A stretch of 64,000 nt of DNA from the NCBI GenBank assembly GCA_030248135.1, contig JASANC010002565.1:1-64000 (forward strand), in the 5' to 3' direction. How positions within the stretch are numbered: the stretch's first letter is position 1; each line of letters begins with the position of its first letter. The notes beneath the pieces were generated by a model. That model was not told the origin of the DNA. It saw nothing but the letters and a program-made list of their open reading frames with translations, and ran no database searches. The DNA is from Theristus sp. LFF4_11 (Eukaryota > Nematoda > Chromadorea > Monhysterida > Xyalidae). The position numbers and the translations under genes were made by a program. This document shows, piece by piece, positions 1-12,863 of the stretch.

Positions 1-1959
1 CGCCAGATCAGTTGCTCGCCAGATCACATCCTATACTTCAACACTGCCTATACTTATAACGTTGCTCCCCAGTCTACCCACCTACACTACTCGTTTCTGT
101 GTTGCGTTAAAAGACCTTTTTTACAAAACGGCAAAAATGACGTTTTTCGACGAAATACCCTACTTTGGAGACCTGTAGCGCCACACTACAAGGGTCTCAT
201 TCCAAAAGCGGGCCGGTTTTTTCTTAGTTGTACCTAAGGGTACCTCCATGCCAAATTTGAGCGAAATCGATTTTCGGCTAGGGGCAAAAATGTTCCACCG
301 GTTTGCGGACGGTCTCTTAACAGGTACACAGGTGACATCGCACGGTTGTGTGTCACGTCGCACACACACACACTGTGCATTTGCGGTGTTTCTATTTCGA
401 CAGAAGTCAAAATATTTTTGAGCCGTTGGAACCATGTTCTATGCCATGACACCACGACACAGCAATCAACCAAGCAATCATTCAATCAATCATACCGGCC
501 GACGCAGACAACAGACGAAAGCGCAAGTGTGCAAGTGAACGCGATTAGCTTCCACACTGACCACCAATGGCCGTTTGCAGTGCTCAGACGCAACCTGCAG
601 CAGTGGGTGACAGATGAAAATGTGAACGGAAATGCAACGCAAGTGAACAAAAACGGAATCAGCAAGTTACTGAATATCATGATACCTGAGTAAAATGAAG
701 AGCCACATGTAAACACTGAAGAAAGCCATAAACTGAGAGTGACTGGAAGGCCATCCGTATTTGCCGAAATGCATAGATGGCGGCGCCGAAGTGTTATCTG
801 AAAAAAAATTGTGCTCAAAATCGTCGGAAATTGTGGTGACAGCACGGAACATGGACACTGTGACACCAAAAAGATGAAAAGATTTCAAAGAACTGCACCA
901 AAAAAAGAAAACATGATCAAAAACTGACTACTGGTGTCTGCATCGTGCTGAACCGTTCGCGGCCTTGCTTCTTTCACCCATCGTTTCAAACCAAAATTCA
1001 ACGCTTCATTCAACAGCTGCCCGGCAAGATAGCAGATCTGAATGGCGCGGAATGGCTTCAAAATTCATAAGATGAAAAACATCTGAATCGAACTCAATTG
1101 TGATAGTTAGTTGCGAACTACTATATCAATCTTTTTCTGCAAGTAAGTAATTAAACGAGCTGATTTATGAATGATGAAGTGAAAATAGTCAGCTTATTTC
1201 GACAGCAGCGCAGCTGCCCCAGCTGGCATACCGTGTGCAAATCGCGTCGCGAAAATACGAGCGTTCCGGCGACAATTAGAATAACCAGCGGCGTCAAACT
1301 GGAAACAGCCAACGCGAAAGACACTGCGTCTCCTAAAAAACAATTTCGATTTCGCTCTTAAAATTAGAGACACGCTGACGCTGCTCTGTTTTGTTGTTTG
1401 CTTTGCTTCAACATGAACGATAACAACTGCAGTCGAACTCTGAGTTTGAAGTATTGGCAATCAGTACTCAGTAGATTGGTTGGGGATCACGTGGTGTATG
1501 TTTTCTGTGCAGCAGTGCAAAACACACTCCGCCCTCACAACAATGTCTGCTGCGCTGCCTGTACAGAAAGCATGCATCACGGGATCACCAACCAATCTGC
1601 TGATTGCCTATAATTTACAGTTCGATTGTGTGACTCACTCACCATTTTTGTATGCCACAGATGTCAGCGACAGAAAAACCCACTCGTTTGGATCGATATC
1701 ATCGCCGACAGCGTACGGCATGGTACAGGTACTGCTCAACGCTACGTTTACGCTTCTGCTCGTCTGTCCAAGCCGCGTCCGTCCGTTTGATTTTCGTTGG
1801 TTGATTGACGAACTGCTTCCTGCTTTTAATTGGTTCGAAAATAAATTTAACAATCGTCGTTATTCGTTAATCGTTGCAAAAAACCAGTTATATTTCCGTT
1901 GTCCGTTTTAAAACCGTTTTATTTCCCAATTTTTCTCGAGACCCGGTTTTCATAACTTG
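1..1959. other. Gene-free stretch, nothing recognised
   Basis: No open frame here resembles a known protein or has consistent splice signals. Short CA-rich tracts lie near 358–375. Around 1570–1620 there is a fragment (GCATGCATCACGGGATCACC) resembling the MITEs at 34680–34840 and 55503–55665. The rest is unassigned AT-rich spacer. Confidence 0.5.
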
Positions 1960-2292
1960 GCCCTCGGGTCGGGTCGGGGTGGGGTGGGGGTTTAGCAAAG
2001 GTATGGGGGGGGGGCGTGGGCGTGGGGGTTTAGCAGCAACACCCCACCCAATATTCTATCTATCGATGTTTTCATTCATTCATTCGTTTCGTTCAATTTC
2101 TTTTCACATCAGTACCGTGGGCCCAAAACCATTTTCGAAGGGGGGGTGCCGTGGGGGGGGGGGGGTGCCGACCAAAAAGTGAGGGGGGTCCAACCTATGG
2201 TAACGTGGGACCCCCCCCATGGGGGTCCCATGGGGGGTGCGTTTTTTCAAAATTTTCTGTGGGGGGTCCACCCCCCCCCCACCCCTCCCCCA
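1960..2292. repeat. G/C-run low-complexity island, left of foldback
   Basis: Dense runs of G, then runs of C, for example about 2005–2015, 2151–2168 and 2266–2280, mixed with short GGGGTCCCATGGGG-type palindromes near 2210–2235. The strand asymmetry and run lengths suggest G-quadruplex or hairpin potential. No coding signal. It abuts the left arm of the large inverted repeat. Confidence 0.7.
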
Positions 2293-3703
2293 GGCCTTTA
2301 ACAAAACCACGGAGGCAACACGGAACACGGAGGCTGCACGCTTAACAAAACCACGGAGGCAACACGGAGGCTGCGTGCAGCTAAAGTGACCCATATTTTA
2401 TATGCACACAACACGCTGCGCACCTTTAACAAAACCACGGAACACGGAGGCACGCGGATTTGGGGAGATTTGGGGACAGGACAAATCCGTCCCCCTCCAA
2501 AAAAGCTATGTTTTTGATAAATAAACAAATAAATAAATAAAGGCGCAATAAAGCAAAGCAAAGCTAAATGTCAAAACTAGACTTCAAGGATTACGGTAGC
2601 TCTCCAACGGGTCTCGACACGATTTTTAAAAACGTCCCTGATTGCCAGCAAAAGCTACTCTATTGGTGGACACCGTTCATATGATTGCAACAAACATTAT
2701 GTTTGAAGTTCGGGCACACGGGTTACGGTAGCGGTAGTTTTGGGTCTTGACACGAAGTTGCTGAAAACTACTTTGTTTCTTGCGAATAACAGTTGAAACC
2801 ATTTAGAAACATGCCGCATTATCACAGAACGTCAAAAATCGGATTTTAAGGAGTACGCGTGGGTGGGTCTCGACGCGATTTTTTTAAACTGCCTTTTATT
2901 GCCAGGAAAATACTAAATTGATGAACACCGTTCACATGATTGCAAGAAACAACTGTTATTCACAGTAGTTTTCAGCAACTTCGTGTCAAGACCGAACTAC
3001 AGTTACCGTAACCCGTGGGACCTTACTTCAGACATATGACTGTTTCGTGCAATCATGTGAACGGTATCCACCATTCTAATAACAGTTCTTGGCAATAAAA
3101 GAACGTTTTTAAAAAATCGTGTCGAGACCCACAGCAGAGTTACCGTACTCCTTAAAATCCGATTTTTGACGTTCTGTGATCATGCGGCATGTTTCTAAAT
3201 GGTTTCAACTGTTATTCGCAAGAAACAAAGTAGTTTTCAGCAACTTCGTGTCAAGACCCAAAACTACCGCTACCGTAACCCGAACTTCAAACATAAGACT
3301 GTTTGTTGCAATCATATGAACGGTGTCCACCAATGCTTTTGCTGGCAATCAGGAACGTTTTTAAAAAATCGTGTCGAGACCCATTGGAGAGCTACCGTAA
3401 TCCTTGAAGTCTAGTTTTGACATTTAGCTTTGCTTTGCTTTATTGCGCCTTTATTTATTTATTTATTTATTTATTTGACAAAAACATATTTTTTTTTGGA
3501 CGGGGACAGATTTGTCCTGTCCCCAAATCTCCCCAAATCCGCGTCCCTCCGTGTTCCGTGGTTTTGTTAAAGGTGCGCAGCGTGTTGTGTGCATATAAAA
3601 TATGGGTCATTTTAGCTGCACGCAGCCTCCGTGTTGCCTCCGTGGTTTTGTTAAGCGTGCAGCCTCCGTGTTCCGTGTTGCCTCCGTGGTTTTGTTAAAG
3701 GCC
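2293..3703. repeat. Large foldback inverted repeat, about 1.4 kb
   Basis: The first 700 bases reappear as reverse complement in the second 700. GGCCTTTAACAAAACCACGG at 2293 is mirrored by the sequence ending at 3703, and the block starting CTAGACTTCAAGG at 2578 is mirrored at 3370–3415. The axis lies near 2997. Arms contain sub-repeats built on GGTCTCGACACGA and TTACGGTAGC, and outer arms have several copies of ACCACGGAGGCAACACGG. No transposase frame is visible. It looks like a non-autonomous foldback transposon. Confidence 0.85.
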
Positions 3704-4100
3704 GGGGGTGCACGGGATCGCACGGGTAATACCAAATTTTTGCCTTAGAAAAACACAGAAATTCTTGTAAAATACAGAATATTTTGTGCAAACAAGCTGC
3801 TTGTTTGGTCAGAAACAACAAAATCTATGCAGGGACAGACACAAACGTCAAGAAAAATGCAAAAATTACGGTATTTTTGGAAAAAATTGAGATGAGATTG
3901 ACCACCGTGAGTGGGGGGGGTTGGGGGGGGGGGGGGGGTGCGATCCCGTGTTTTCTCGCGGAGGGGGTTGGGGGGGAGTCTAGTACCCGTGTCGAGGTAA
4001 AGGGGGGAGGGGGGTACACGGGTATCTGCCCGTGCACGGGCAGGATTTTCGGCTGAGGGGGGGGGTGGACCCCCCCCCCCCCCCCCGCACTTTCGCTACT
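3704..4100. repeat. G/C-run island, right of foldback
   Basis: Poly-G runs at about 3913–3940, 3961–3978 and 4000–4015, then a G run meeting a long C run at about 4057–4086. CACGGG words recur at 3711, 3721, 4016 and 4032. It mirrors the island on the other side of the foldback, so the islands may belong to the same insertion. Confidence 0.65.
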
Positions 4101-4281
4101 GTCGGGCATTAGCCATTAGCTGATTGATTGGCTGGTGCGTTACCGTTATTTGACCAAAATTGACCATTTTTGCTCGAAATTATTGAAAATTTCGCAAATT
4201 TTAGGAAGTTTGGGTTCGAAATTTTTTGGATTGGAGTCGAAGTGGAGAAACGAGTGGATGTGGAGTGGAAGTGGCATAAAA

Positions 4282-6744
4282 ATGACGAATGCGCCGTTGA
4301 TTCCGCAAAGATTGACTGCGAAATTGGAGCGCGCCATCGAGCAACGCGAGTTTTACGAAGCGCATCAGCTTTATCGAACGCTTTACCATCGGTATTTGAA
4401 CCAGAACGCTCATGGGCAGCTGCTTGATCTGCTCTACAATGGAGCGATCGTGTTCTTCGATTCTAATGAGGTTCGTTCTCAAAGATTACCGATTGTAATT
4501 ATCATTTGTATTCAGTGTGGTCTGCTTTTTTGCGCTAAAATGCGCTCAATTGCTTCCTCAATAGTCCATGTTCCAGTTCGTCGTGTCAAAAATGGTGCTT
4601 TCACATTTGCTCTGCTCATTCACATTTCAAAGCGAACATTTGCTCTGCTCAACAGTGGTTTTGGCTTGGCAGCTTCCGTTTGCCTGTGATCTGCGTGTGT
4701 TTTTTTTTCAAAGCTTAGTCAAGTTGCACTTTGCAGCTTCGTTTGTCGGACAGTTTTCATGCGAGTGTCGATCTGTTCTCATTTCACTTTCAGCCGGTCA
4801 TCGGGACGGATCTGGCCGAATTGTTTGCGGACGTACTGAACAAATCCGAAGCCTCCGTCGTTCCATCGGCGTCGTCAACGAAAAACTCACCCGACGGCGG
4901 CGATCTACTGAATCGTATCGGAGTGTTGTTCTCGCGAATACCATCGTCGTCTCCAACCCGCAATTTCGATGACGCCGCGAACAAAACTAAAAGCAATCAG
5001 CGTGCAACAAACACTGATGACGACGACGACAAACAACATTCGGAACACCTCGTGAAGCCGATCGTGGATCGGACGAAATTCTTGAACGAAATCCTGAAAT
5101 GGGCAAAGAATGCGGCCACCGAAGCGGCGCACAAGCAGCACGGCCATCCGGCCGTCCACGGCGTCGTCGCGAATGTTTATCTCGCTGAACACTGCTGGCA
5201 GTCTGCGCGCTATCACTTTTTGCACAGCACCGATTCGACGGTGAGGAGAGGGTGTGAGAATTGATTGTGTCGGAGCAGAAACGCAGAGTTTTCTTCTTTT
5301 TTGCTCTTCAGAATTGGGTACGCTGATTGGTTCTACCAACTTGAAACAACCAATCAGAGTTCCGGCCCGGATTCAATCACTGATGCAAACCGTTTTCAGA
5401 TTTTTTAGCAACTGTAATCGAATTCAATATAAGAGTTGAGCAGTGACAGTGAATTACTTACAGCACAGTGCGAGATTGAAATGGGTTTTTTTCTTTTGCA
5501 GGGCAGCGCGACTTGTCTGATTGAGTATCATTTACGGCATGGCTACAATGGCGAGGTTGATTTGTTTATCACACAAGCTGTTCTGCAATATTTGTGCAAC
5601 TCCGACACTGTCACTGCAAATTCAGTTAGTGTGTTTTTTTTGTTTTTTTGGTGCGACCAGTTCAGTCACCAGATTTGCTGTGCTAAGCTTGAAATTTTAA
5701 GCGAATACTCTCGCAACTGATTCAAAGGGAGCTCGCTAGTTGGCTGCAATTTGTTGCTGGGAGCAATCAGCGTGCTTCGTGGCTTACAACAGTGAATGGG
5801 CTATTTAGTGAACAAAGGACTTGTAATCCTATCCTAAATTTTTGAAAAAAAACCCACACAGGTTTTCTTCGAGTACACGCACAAGCATCCGCACATTCGT
5901 CGGGAGCCACCGTTCAAATATCCGTTGCTGAATTTCGTCTGGCTGCTGCTGCTGTGCGTCGAAATGAAACAGGCAAGCTTTTTACAGGGTGTTCTCACTT
6001 GACCGAATATAAAATTCGGCGTTTTTTATTGTCAGAATAACCGACGTCATCGTATTTTTTGCAGGTTTCTTATTATTCTCTGCTGGTTGAGCAGTACCAA
6101 CCGAGCATCCGCCGTGATCCGACCTATTTCGCGTATTTGGACAAAATCGGCCAACTGTTTTTCGGTCTCCCACCGCCAGCGCGTCAACAGCAACCGCCGG
6201 GAGGGGGCGGCTTTCTCTCAAATATCATACAAGGTTTGCGGATGAGTGATTAAGATGAACGTTGTTTCTTTGATAGAGAAGCGCATTATCTATTTGTACA
6301 GTTGACAACTCGATAGATCTTCAGATCGAAAGATTTGGCTGCAAAATCATGCTGAGCTAGAATGGAAGCAAATCGAGCAGAGAGAAGATGCAGGCAAATT
6401 GCTAACGTGTACTTGTCTTGGTTTGCAGTCATGCTGCTGACTTTATGTGAATTGCGCATTCAAACAGCACCAATCCAATCAGTGAGCCCAATTTCAGAGT
6501 AGCCAATAAGCGAGTTGTCCATAAGTTCTGCTCGCTGGTTTGCTTCTCATTGTGCTAAAAGTTTCAAATAAAATGTCATTTTTCATCGGCAGGCTTGCTC
6601 GGCAACAACACCAATCCCAGTGATCCGAATTCCGATACGACTGCAGCGCCCTCTGGCGGCGACGAGTTCCATTCGGTATCCAGTTCATTTGACGAACCCT
6701 CAAATTCAACCGGCAATTTGCTGCAAGACGCCGAATTAGATTGA
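4282..6744 (+). CDS. GET4: GET4 homologue (tail-anchored protein targeting)
   Basis: GET4 (TRC35) is a cytosolic helical-repeat scaffold. With UBL4A/Get5 and BAG6 it passes tail-anchored membrane proteins to the GET3 ATPase. Exons: 4282–4470, 4794–5240, 5502–5624, 5862–5972, 6065–6233 and 6593–6744; phases agree throughout, giving 396 residues against about 327 in human. The start is the ATG before [20 protein letters not shown]. Family blocks in order: [14 protein letters not shown] in exon 1, GHPAVHG and [11 protein letters not shown] in exon 2, LIEYHLRHG in exon 3, [12 protein letters not shown] and [12 protein letters not shown] in exon 4, [20 protein letters not shown] and [10 protein letters not shown] in exon 5, and a C-terminus ending AELD. 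The extra length is a polar insert around residues 75–125, ending in DDDDD. Intron 4 starts with GC at 5973, a GC–AG intron. Function is by homology. Confidence 0.93.
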
Positions 6745-8351
6745 TCGGATTTGTGGTTGTAAGGGTTGGTAAAAGCGGCTTTTTATATGGCCAGTAAACG
6801 ATTTTATTCCTGTTTAGAACCGTGTTTTATATCCCAATTTTTCACAGCACTCAAAAGCTTCCTGAAGTTGGCCTTTCCTATTAAAAATCAGAAACACAAT
6901 CGAAATTGCTATTTGAATATTTGACCGTCAAAGAAAGCAAATCTGATATTTTACAAAGGCAGTACATTTACAAATATTTCACACAGTTGATATTTTTTCA
7001 GTACATTTTCACGTGTAATTTTGCGATATCAGCCACCTAGAAGTACCGGAAGTTCGAAAAAAATCTATAGTAAAAAGCGTTTTTTTTATTTTTGCAAAAA
7101 AACAAAAATTACACATTTTTTCGAAAAACCGGTTTTAATTCCCATGCCAACCCGATGTGGTGAGTATGTTGTGATTGACGTTGTGATTGCATTGATTTGC
7201 GAATGCACTTTCATATGTGATTCACATGCAATTCGCCCGTTTCATACCTTTTTTTTATTTTTGCTCTTTTTTGTTTTGGGCAACATTTCGATCGTTTTAT
7301 CAGAGTATGGAAGTATTATCTAATCAGCTGGTGTTGTTTTTTGTGTGCCTTTGTGGATCGCAGTTTTGTTATTTCATGTTCTTTGTGTTCATTGTGGGTT
7401 TTTTTCGGATGGATATTTATTTGTTGATACAGAGATCTGCTTTTTTGTCGTTTGTTCTACTTGCGCTTGTTTTACCAGATGTCTTAGATTTGCCATAATG
7501 TTTCTGAAGTCCAATACATTTTAGTTTGCAGTGGACAGCTGATTGGTTGCCTTTGAATTCCTGATCTTGATTTAGCCAATCAGTTTCTGACAGTATTGTT
7601 GGACCTTCCTGGTTTTGAGTGTGTGTGTGTACGGAATGGCCGAGTAAACATGGCTGCTTGTTTCAGGGTGCAAGGAGCGCGCGAAATTTGAAAGAAAGAT
7701 AAAACCGTTTCAGAAACACAATTATGTGCCAAATTTGACTTGTTTTTTATTTAACTGTTTTTTCGTGCTATTACATTCATTGTTTCTCCTTTGCAGACAT
7801 GTTGGGAATGCTGCGGTGGGAACATGTTGTCATTTTTTGAAAAAGACAAATCCTGGTCTGCGACTGATCCCGCCTTGATGGACTGCTTTATTTATTCGGC
7901 CATACTGTATGTGAGAAATGAAGTGAGCTTTTTCGATCTCTTGCTTTTTGAATGGCGTCCAAAATTTGAATAACAAAATTGTCATGCCATTGAGATTGAA
8001 CAAATAAATAAAACAAGAGAAAACCGGTTTTTTTGGTTGTGGGTGTTTTGTTTTCGGGATGTTTTTGTTTTTGGTTGTTCTTCGAATTCGAACAACGCGA
8101 CAGATGTGCAAGTTTTTCGTTTACTTGTCACATACTGTCCGTACCTGCGTTGTGTGTTTGAAAATGTGTTTTTTTGTCTGTCAATAACTACTTCCTTTTC
8201 ACGTGACAATCCACTCGACGGGCAAACCCACACTTTACTATTTCAATAAAACTGACAACATGCAGTTTGTGCCCTCAAAAGATTGATTCTCAAGATTCTT
8301 TCTGGTGCGTTGATTGACTGCATCGAGCAGAAGGACCCATCAGTGATCCCA
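6745..8351. other. Gene-free spacer after GET4
   Basis: AT-rich, with T runs and no convincing exon. An inverted CTGATTGG/CCAATCAG pair lies at about 7548–7583. A polypyrimidine-AG followed by a short open frame at 7798–7973 was considered as an exon, but it has no partner exons or recognisable product. Confidence 0.5.
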
Positions 8352-8359
8352 ATGCAGAC

Positions 8360-9855
8360 CAGAGGTGTGCACGCCAGACAATTCTAGCCTGTCCCGGGTC
8401 GGGTTGCTGCGCGACGTCGACCCCACCACATTTTTTCCCGCAAATTTTGTGTCCCACAGAACTGATCTCTCAAAAACACGGCTACACTGCATCTGACTGT
8501 ATGCTGTGTGCTTGCTAAAGTCCTGAGGCGAAGAGTCCTTGCAAAAGGAACGTTCTGAGATTCAAAACAACACAGCAGCTTGCATCTCCTGGGTGATCTT
8601 TGAACATGCCCGAGTGAAAAAATAAATAGACACTGGGGGCAGACTTCGCGAAGCGAAGAAAAATTTTGATAGTTGCTCCGCAAAATACCTTTTTTGATGA
8701 ACAATTTTTTATGATTTCTGCATTTTGACTGAAAGTTCTACGATGCAATTGTAGGTTTCCAAAAACCGGATTCAAATGGCCAAAAGATGCAAATTGCACC
8801 CATCTGGAAGGAAAAACATGGCAGTAAACCACGAGTGGACAGACAAACAACAACAAAACTGCTTGAAACTAACACAGTGTTTGAAAATTTGTGTTTGTTG
8901 TCCAGAGGGGATACCCAAATTTTGATTTCTCGCTTGAAAATAAGATTTGTTATGATAACAAGTTGTGAAAAGTTCTTAGATATTTTTTAAAGTGCTGAAA
9001 AAGACAATTTTACATTTTTGAAGGTTTTTACGTTCGGCAGGCGATTTTGCCTTTGAAAATAAATGAAAAATGGTAATTTGTAAAGTCTTCGCGCAGCGAA
9101 GAAAATTTTCAAAAAATAGGTTCTGAGATCGCATTTTACCTTACGATTTTTGAATGTCATCCAAAGTATGTCGGCGTCTATGACACCCATTCAAATTAAA
9201 AAAAAACACATGCTCAGAAATGGAGCGAACAAAAAGCTATTTGGACGTGATCGTTGATACGGTTAAAACAACGAAAATATTGTTACATTGAATTGAACCG
9301 TTGTCAACAAAACACTGAACAATCTAAAAAACGAACGATGAATTCATGACTATTGCATGATTGCCACTGTCAAACGAAACATAAGGTGTCCGTCCATGGC
9401 TTGCGCCGCTAAAAAATTTCGGTTCTTGGGACAAATTTACGTGAAAACATTCTTTAGAAGTCCTCAAAAATTGACAGAAACGGAAAAAGCGACGCAAACG
9501 ACCGATTTTTGGCGGTATCCCAAAACTATTTTGCGTCATTGGCGCACGATTTCGCGTCAAAAAACCCTGGTTATCTGTACCACTGTAAATGTGCTTATTG
9601 CGCAGCGCGATTTCAAATGCAAATACATTACAGCCTACAAAAGTAGCAAGACACGTACTTTTGAAGATTTGTTTCAGTCAGTCAACTGAAATGTTCGAAT
9701 TTTTAACTTTTTATTTCATATAAATATTTATTTCGTTTGTGAATATTTTGAATCTTCCATCCGAGGCGCTGCGCGACGTAGCCCCTCAGGCGCTGCGCGA
9801 CGCGCGACGCTAGCCTGTCCCGGGACACCCTAGGAACACCCTATGCACATCTCTG
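8360..9855. mobile_element. hAT-type non-autonomous element, 1.5 kb
   Basis: The ends are imperfect inverted repeats, CAGAGGTGTGCACGC at the left and the complement of CAGAGATGTGCATAG at the right. The element is flanked by an exact 8-bp direct repeat, ATGCAGAC, at 8352–8359 and 9856–9863. An 8-bp target duplication with a CAGAG-type end is the hAT pattern. Inner copies of TAGCCTGTCCCGGG lie near both ends (8386 and 9811), and GCGAAGAAAA words occur at about 8654 and 9097. I see no transposase frame. Confidence 0.85.
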
Positions 9856-9863
9856 ATGCAGAC

Positions 9864-12863
9864 ACACAACCAATCAGCGAATTGCGCATAAATTTTCTGA
9901 CGGACAAAGCACAGCATTCAATCGCTATAAGTTGCGCGCTTCATCGAACAAAATGGCTCAAACGTTTTTTTTTCATTGTTGTTTGTTTTCTCTCGTGACG
10001 TCTGTGTTGGGCACAGCGCCAGCAACAGGAAAGCACGATGCTGTGCGCTGATTGGTTGATATGGTAAACAGTCTATATGCACGTCAGTCAATGCTGCTGT
10101 TACTGTTAATGCTACACTGACACGAATCGTGTGCGGTGATTTCATTATTTTTTCCTGGTGAAAGGAGTTTGTGACAAGGTGAGAGATCCAAAGTTTGTTT
10201 TGTTTGTTTTCTCTTCATTGCAACAGTGATCTGATTGGCTGTGTTTGAATTTCGGTCAAATTGTCAAAATTATGAATGCCATTTGTGCATTAAAAAATTG
10301 AATCGGGCTCGCTGATTGGCTGCATCGAGCTGGCTAATACAAAAGCGGCCAATCACTGTGGTGCGCGTGCGCTGATTGGTTAGTCGACTTGTTCTGGTAA
10401 CTTGCGCAACCAATCAGGGTATATTCTGTTTGAATCTTCGGTTCCATTTTTACTCTAATCAAAACTCAAGGCAGGAGGACTTGTACCGTTTCAGAACTTT
10501 TTTGTCTGCAACATTTGCAATTTAAAATATCGTTGTGTCAGTTAGCCTAGAACAACCCGGCACAACACAAGTTCGCTTTTCGTCACAAAATAGTACTAAA
10601 AAAGTGCGTTTCTGCCACACACACACACGGTCAGTCTGTGTCTGTGTTCTCCAGTCTGCCCGCATTGGCGGGCGCCACTCCGCGTTACTTTGCGGAATAA
10701 TGTGCAACTTGCTGATTGGCCGCATTATACGGATTTAACGGTTTTTCAGCTGCTGGCTGCATTATTTCTTTTGATCGACCAGATTTTTTTTAAATCCAGT
10801 TCGTTGTCGTTGTTCTACCGCAAGGCTTCGGCCAAATGAATCATTGCTGTTTTTCGTTTGCTGTGTTTTGTGTTTTCCGAGAGAGTTGTTGCGGCGACAT
10901 GGAAACCACACAAAACGAAGCCAAACAAAAACCGCTGACAATGCTGTGTCATCAGCAATTTTATCGGTAAAATGTTTGCAACATTTTATTTTTAGTTCAT
11001 TGATGACCAGTAGGTGGAACCAACTGTAGTTGGTTACTCAGCAAGAATTTTTTTCAAATACTTTTCGCGAAGTTGAGTGGGTGGCTAAACAGCTTTTGGT
11101 GAATGTCACTTTTTTTGCCTGCGCTGATCGGCTATATTTCAATTATGATTTTTTAATTGCTCGCCCAAATTTTTTAAATCAAATAATGAAAGAATTGCTT
11201 TTTATTGCAGTAGGTTTTTCAACTGAAAACACAGTTCCAGAAACACTGAAAAACTGACTGTGTATTGTTTGTGCGACCACCAACCAGTGGTCGCCAGTTC
11301 AAATGCAGCCAATCACTTGGTAGCACCGCTTCTTTTCGCAATCTTTGTGTCAGGTATCCACCTAGAACTTTCCATCAGTCTATTTGTATTGTGTGCTCCA
11401 TTCATTCGTCCGCCCCGTGCAATCGAAAACCGTGAAACCTGGAAAGTACGAAACGAAATTTAAAAAAAATACGTTACTGCGAGCCAAAACCAGCAACAGT
11501 GTGCAAACGTGCTGCCTTTGTCATTGACAATAAATTTTATGTTTCATCACAACACACACCGCGCACGCCATGTCGCTTGCTGTTTGTGTATTATTTTTTG
11601 CGGCCAAAAACCCACCTCAGATCGCCAGTCTCCACGCACTGATATCCGGATTTTTCTTGTTTCTTCTTGTCTAGCGTGCGCGTTCGTTTTATTTGGCTGT
11701 TGTTGTTGTTGTTGTTAGTCTGTTTCTGTGGTTGGTATCGATTTTTGTGTTGCGGTGATTTTCGATTTTTTACATTCGTTTCATTTTGCGATTTTGCAGA
11801 TGTATGTGTAGTTTCAGTGTTTGCCTTAGTAGATTTTTCACAACTTTAGACGCGCGATTATTTATTTGTATTTTTTTCTCTCAGCGGGCTATCCAACTCT
11901 ACATGTACGTACACCTACTCCTGTCTGTCGACTTTGAATGCTTTCTTGTGAAAAAAATAATTTCGCAAAATCGGCAAAATCACGACTACTACCAGGACGG
12001 TTTTGTGCGTTCTTCTTCGCCTTCCCACTCAGAATGTGCAAAGTTTTTTTTTGTTTCATTGCATCTTAGATAGGACATTTCACGAAATGTAAATTTTAAT
12101 TCACGTGTTACACATGTTACTACCACTGCAACCTATAATCGAACAAACGTTTTTAAGATCTTCGTTTCAGTTTTCATTGTGTTGCGAAATGCGAGCCCGT
12201 TGCCAAAAAAACTATTCAAAACATTGCACATTTGTGTTGAAATAGGTGTGTTGTGAAATGTAAAATCTTGTATTGCAAAATGGGTGAATTACGATGGGTT
12301 TTCACATTTCAGTATTTGAAGATTTTTCTGTTGGTTTTGCTTCGTCGATTTTGGTATTGTGTTGCGTTTTTTTAGATTTTCCATGGCGCACTGTATGTGT
12401 ATACATTTTTTATTGCCACGTTGCATTTCGATGTTTTATTGCAGGTTTCGGCGGTTGGTTTTCGTTTTTTTTTGCCGTCGTGTGCTCAACAAATTCTGCT
12501 CGTTTCAAATTGCCAGGCATTTTTTCGCACTACTGAATTGTTGGGTTTTCGTCAGTATCTGAACTGATGGTAAAGTAAAGTTGGCGTTTTTTAGGCCCGT
12601 CGAGTCTCTGTAAACAACAACAAAAACAGAAGAACAGCTGTTATTTCAATAAAAATAGCTTTAATCGGCAAAAATCAACTGGGACAGTGAACGAAGAACG
12701 ATATCTCAAATTCGGTGCTGCATTTTTTGCTTCGAAATTCCACCTGGTGCCTGCGTGATTTCATTTTACCCCTTCATTCACTTCTCGTCAGTATTAGTGT
12801 TGTTATTTCCATTGTTGCCAACCGAGTTCTTCAACGTAATAATTGACAAATTCAACGAAAATC
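9864..12863. other. Gene-free spacer before the IER-family gene
   Basis: Rich in CTGATTGG/CCAATCAG motifs at about 9878, 10048, 10231, 10311, 10351, 10371, 10411 and 10711. A (TTG)n tract lies at 11698–11716. No exon recognised. The part next to 12864 should hold the promoter and 5' UTR of the next gene, but no clear core promoter element is visible. Confidence 0.45.

Noticed and set aside
7798..7973. Extra downstream exon of GET4
   Set aside because: The GET4 frame already ends at 6744 with a family-like C-terminus, and the short open frame after the AG at 7797 shows no similarity or partner exon.
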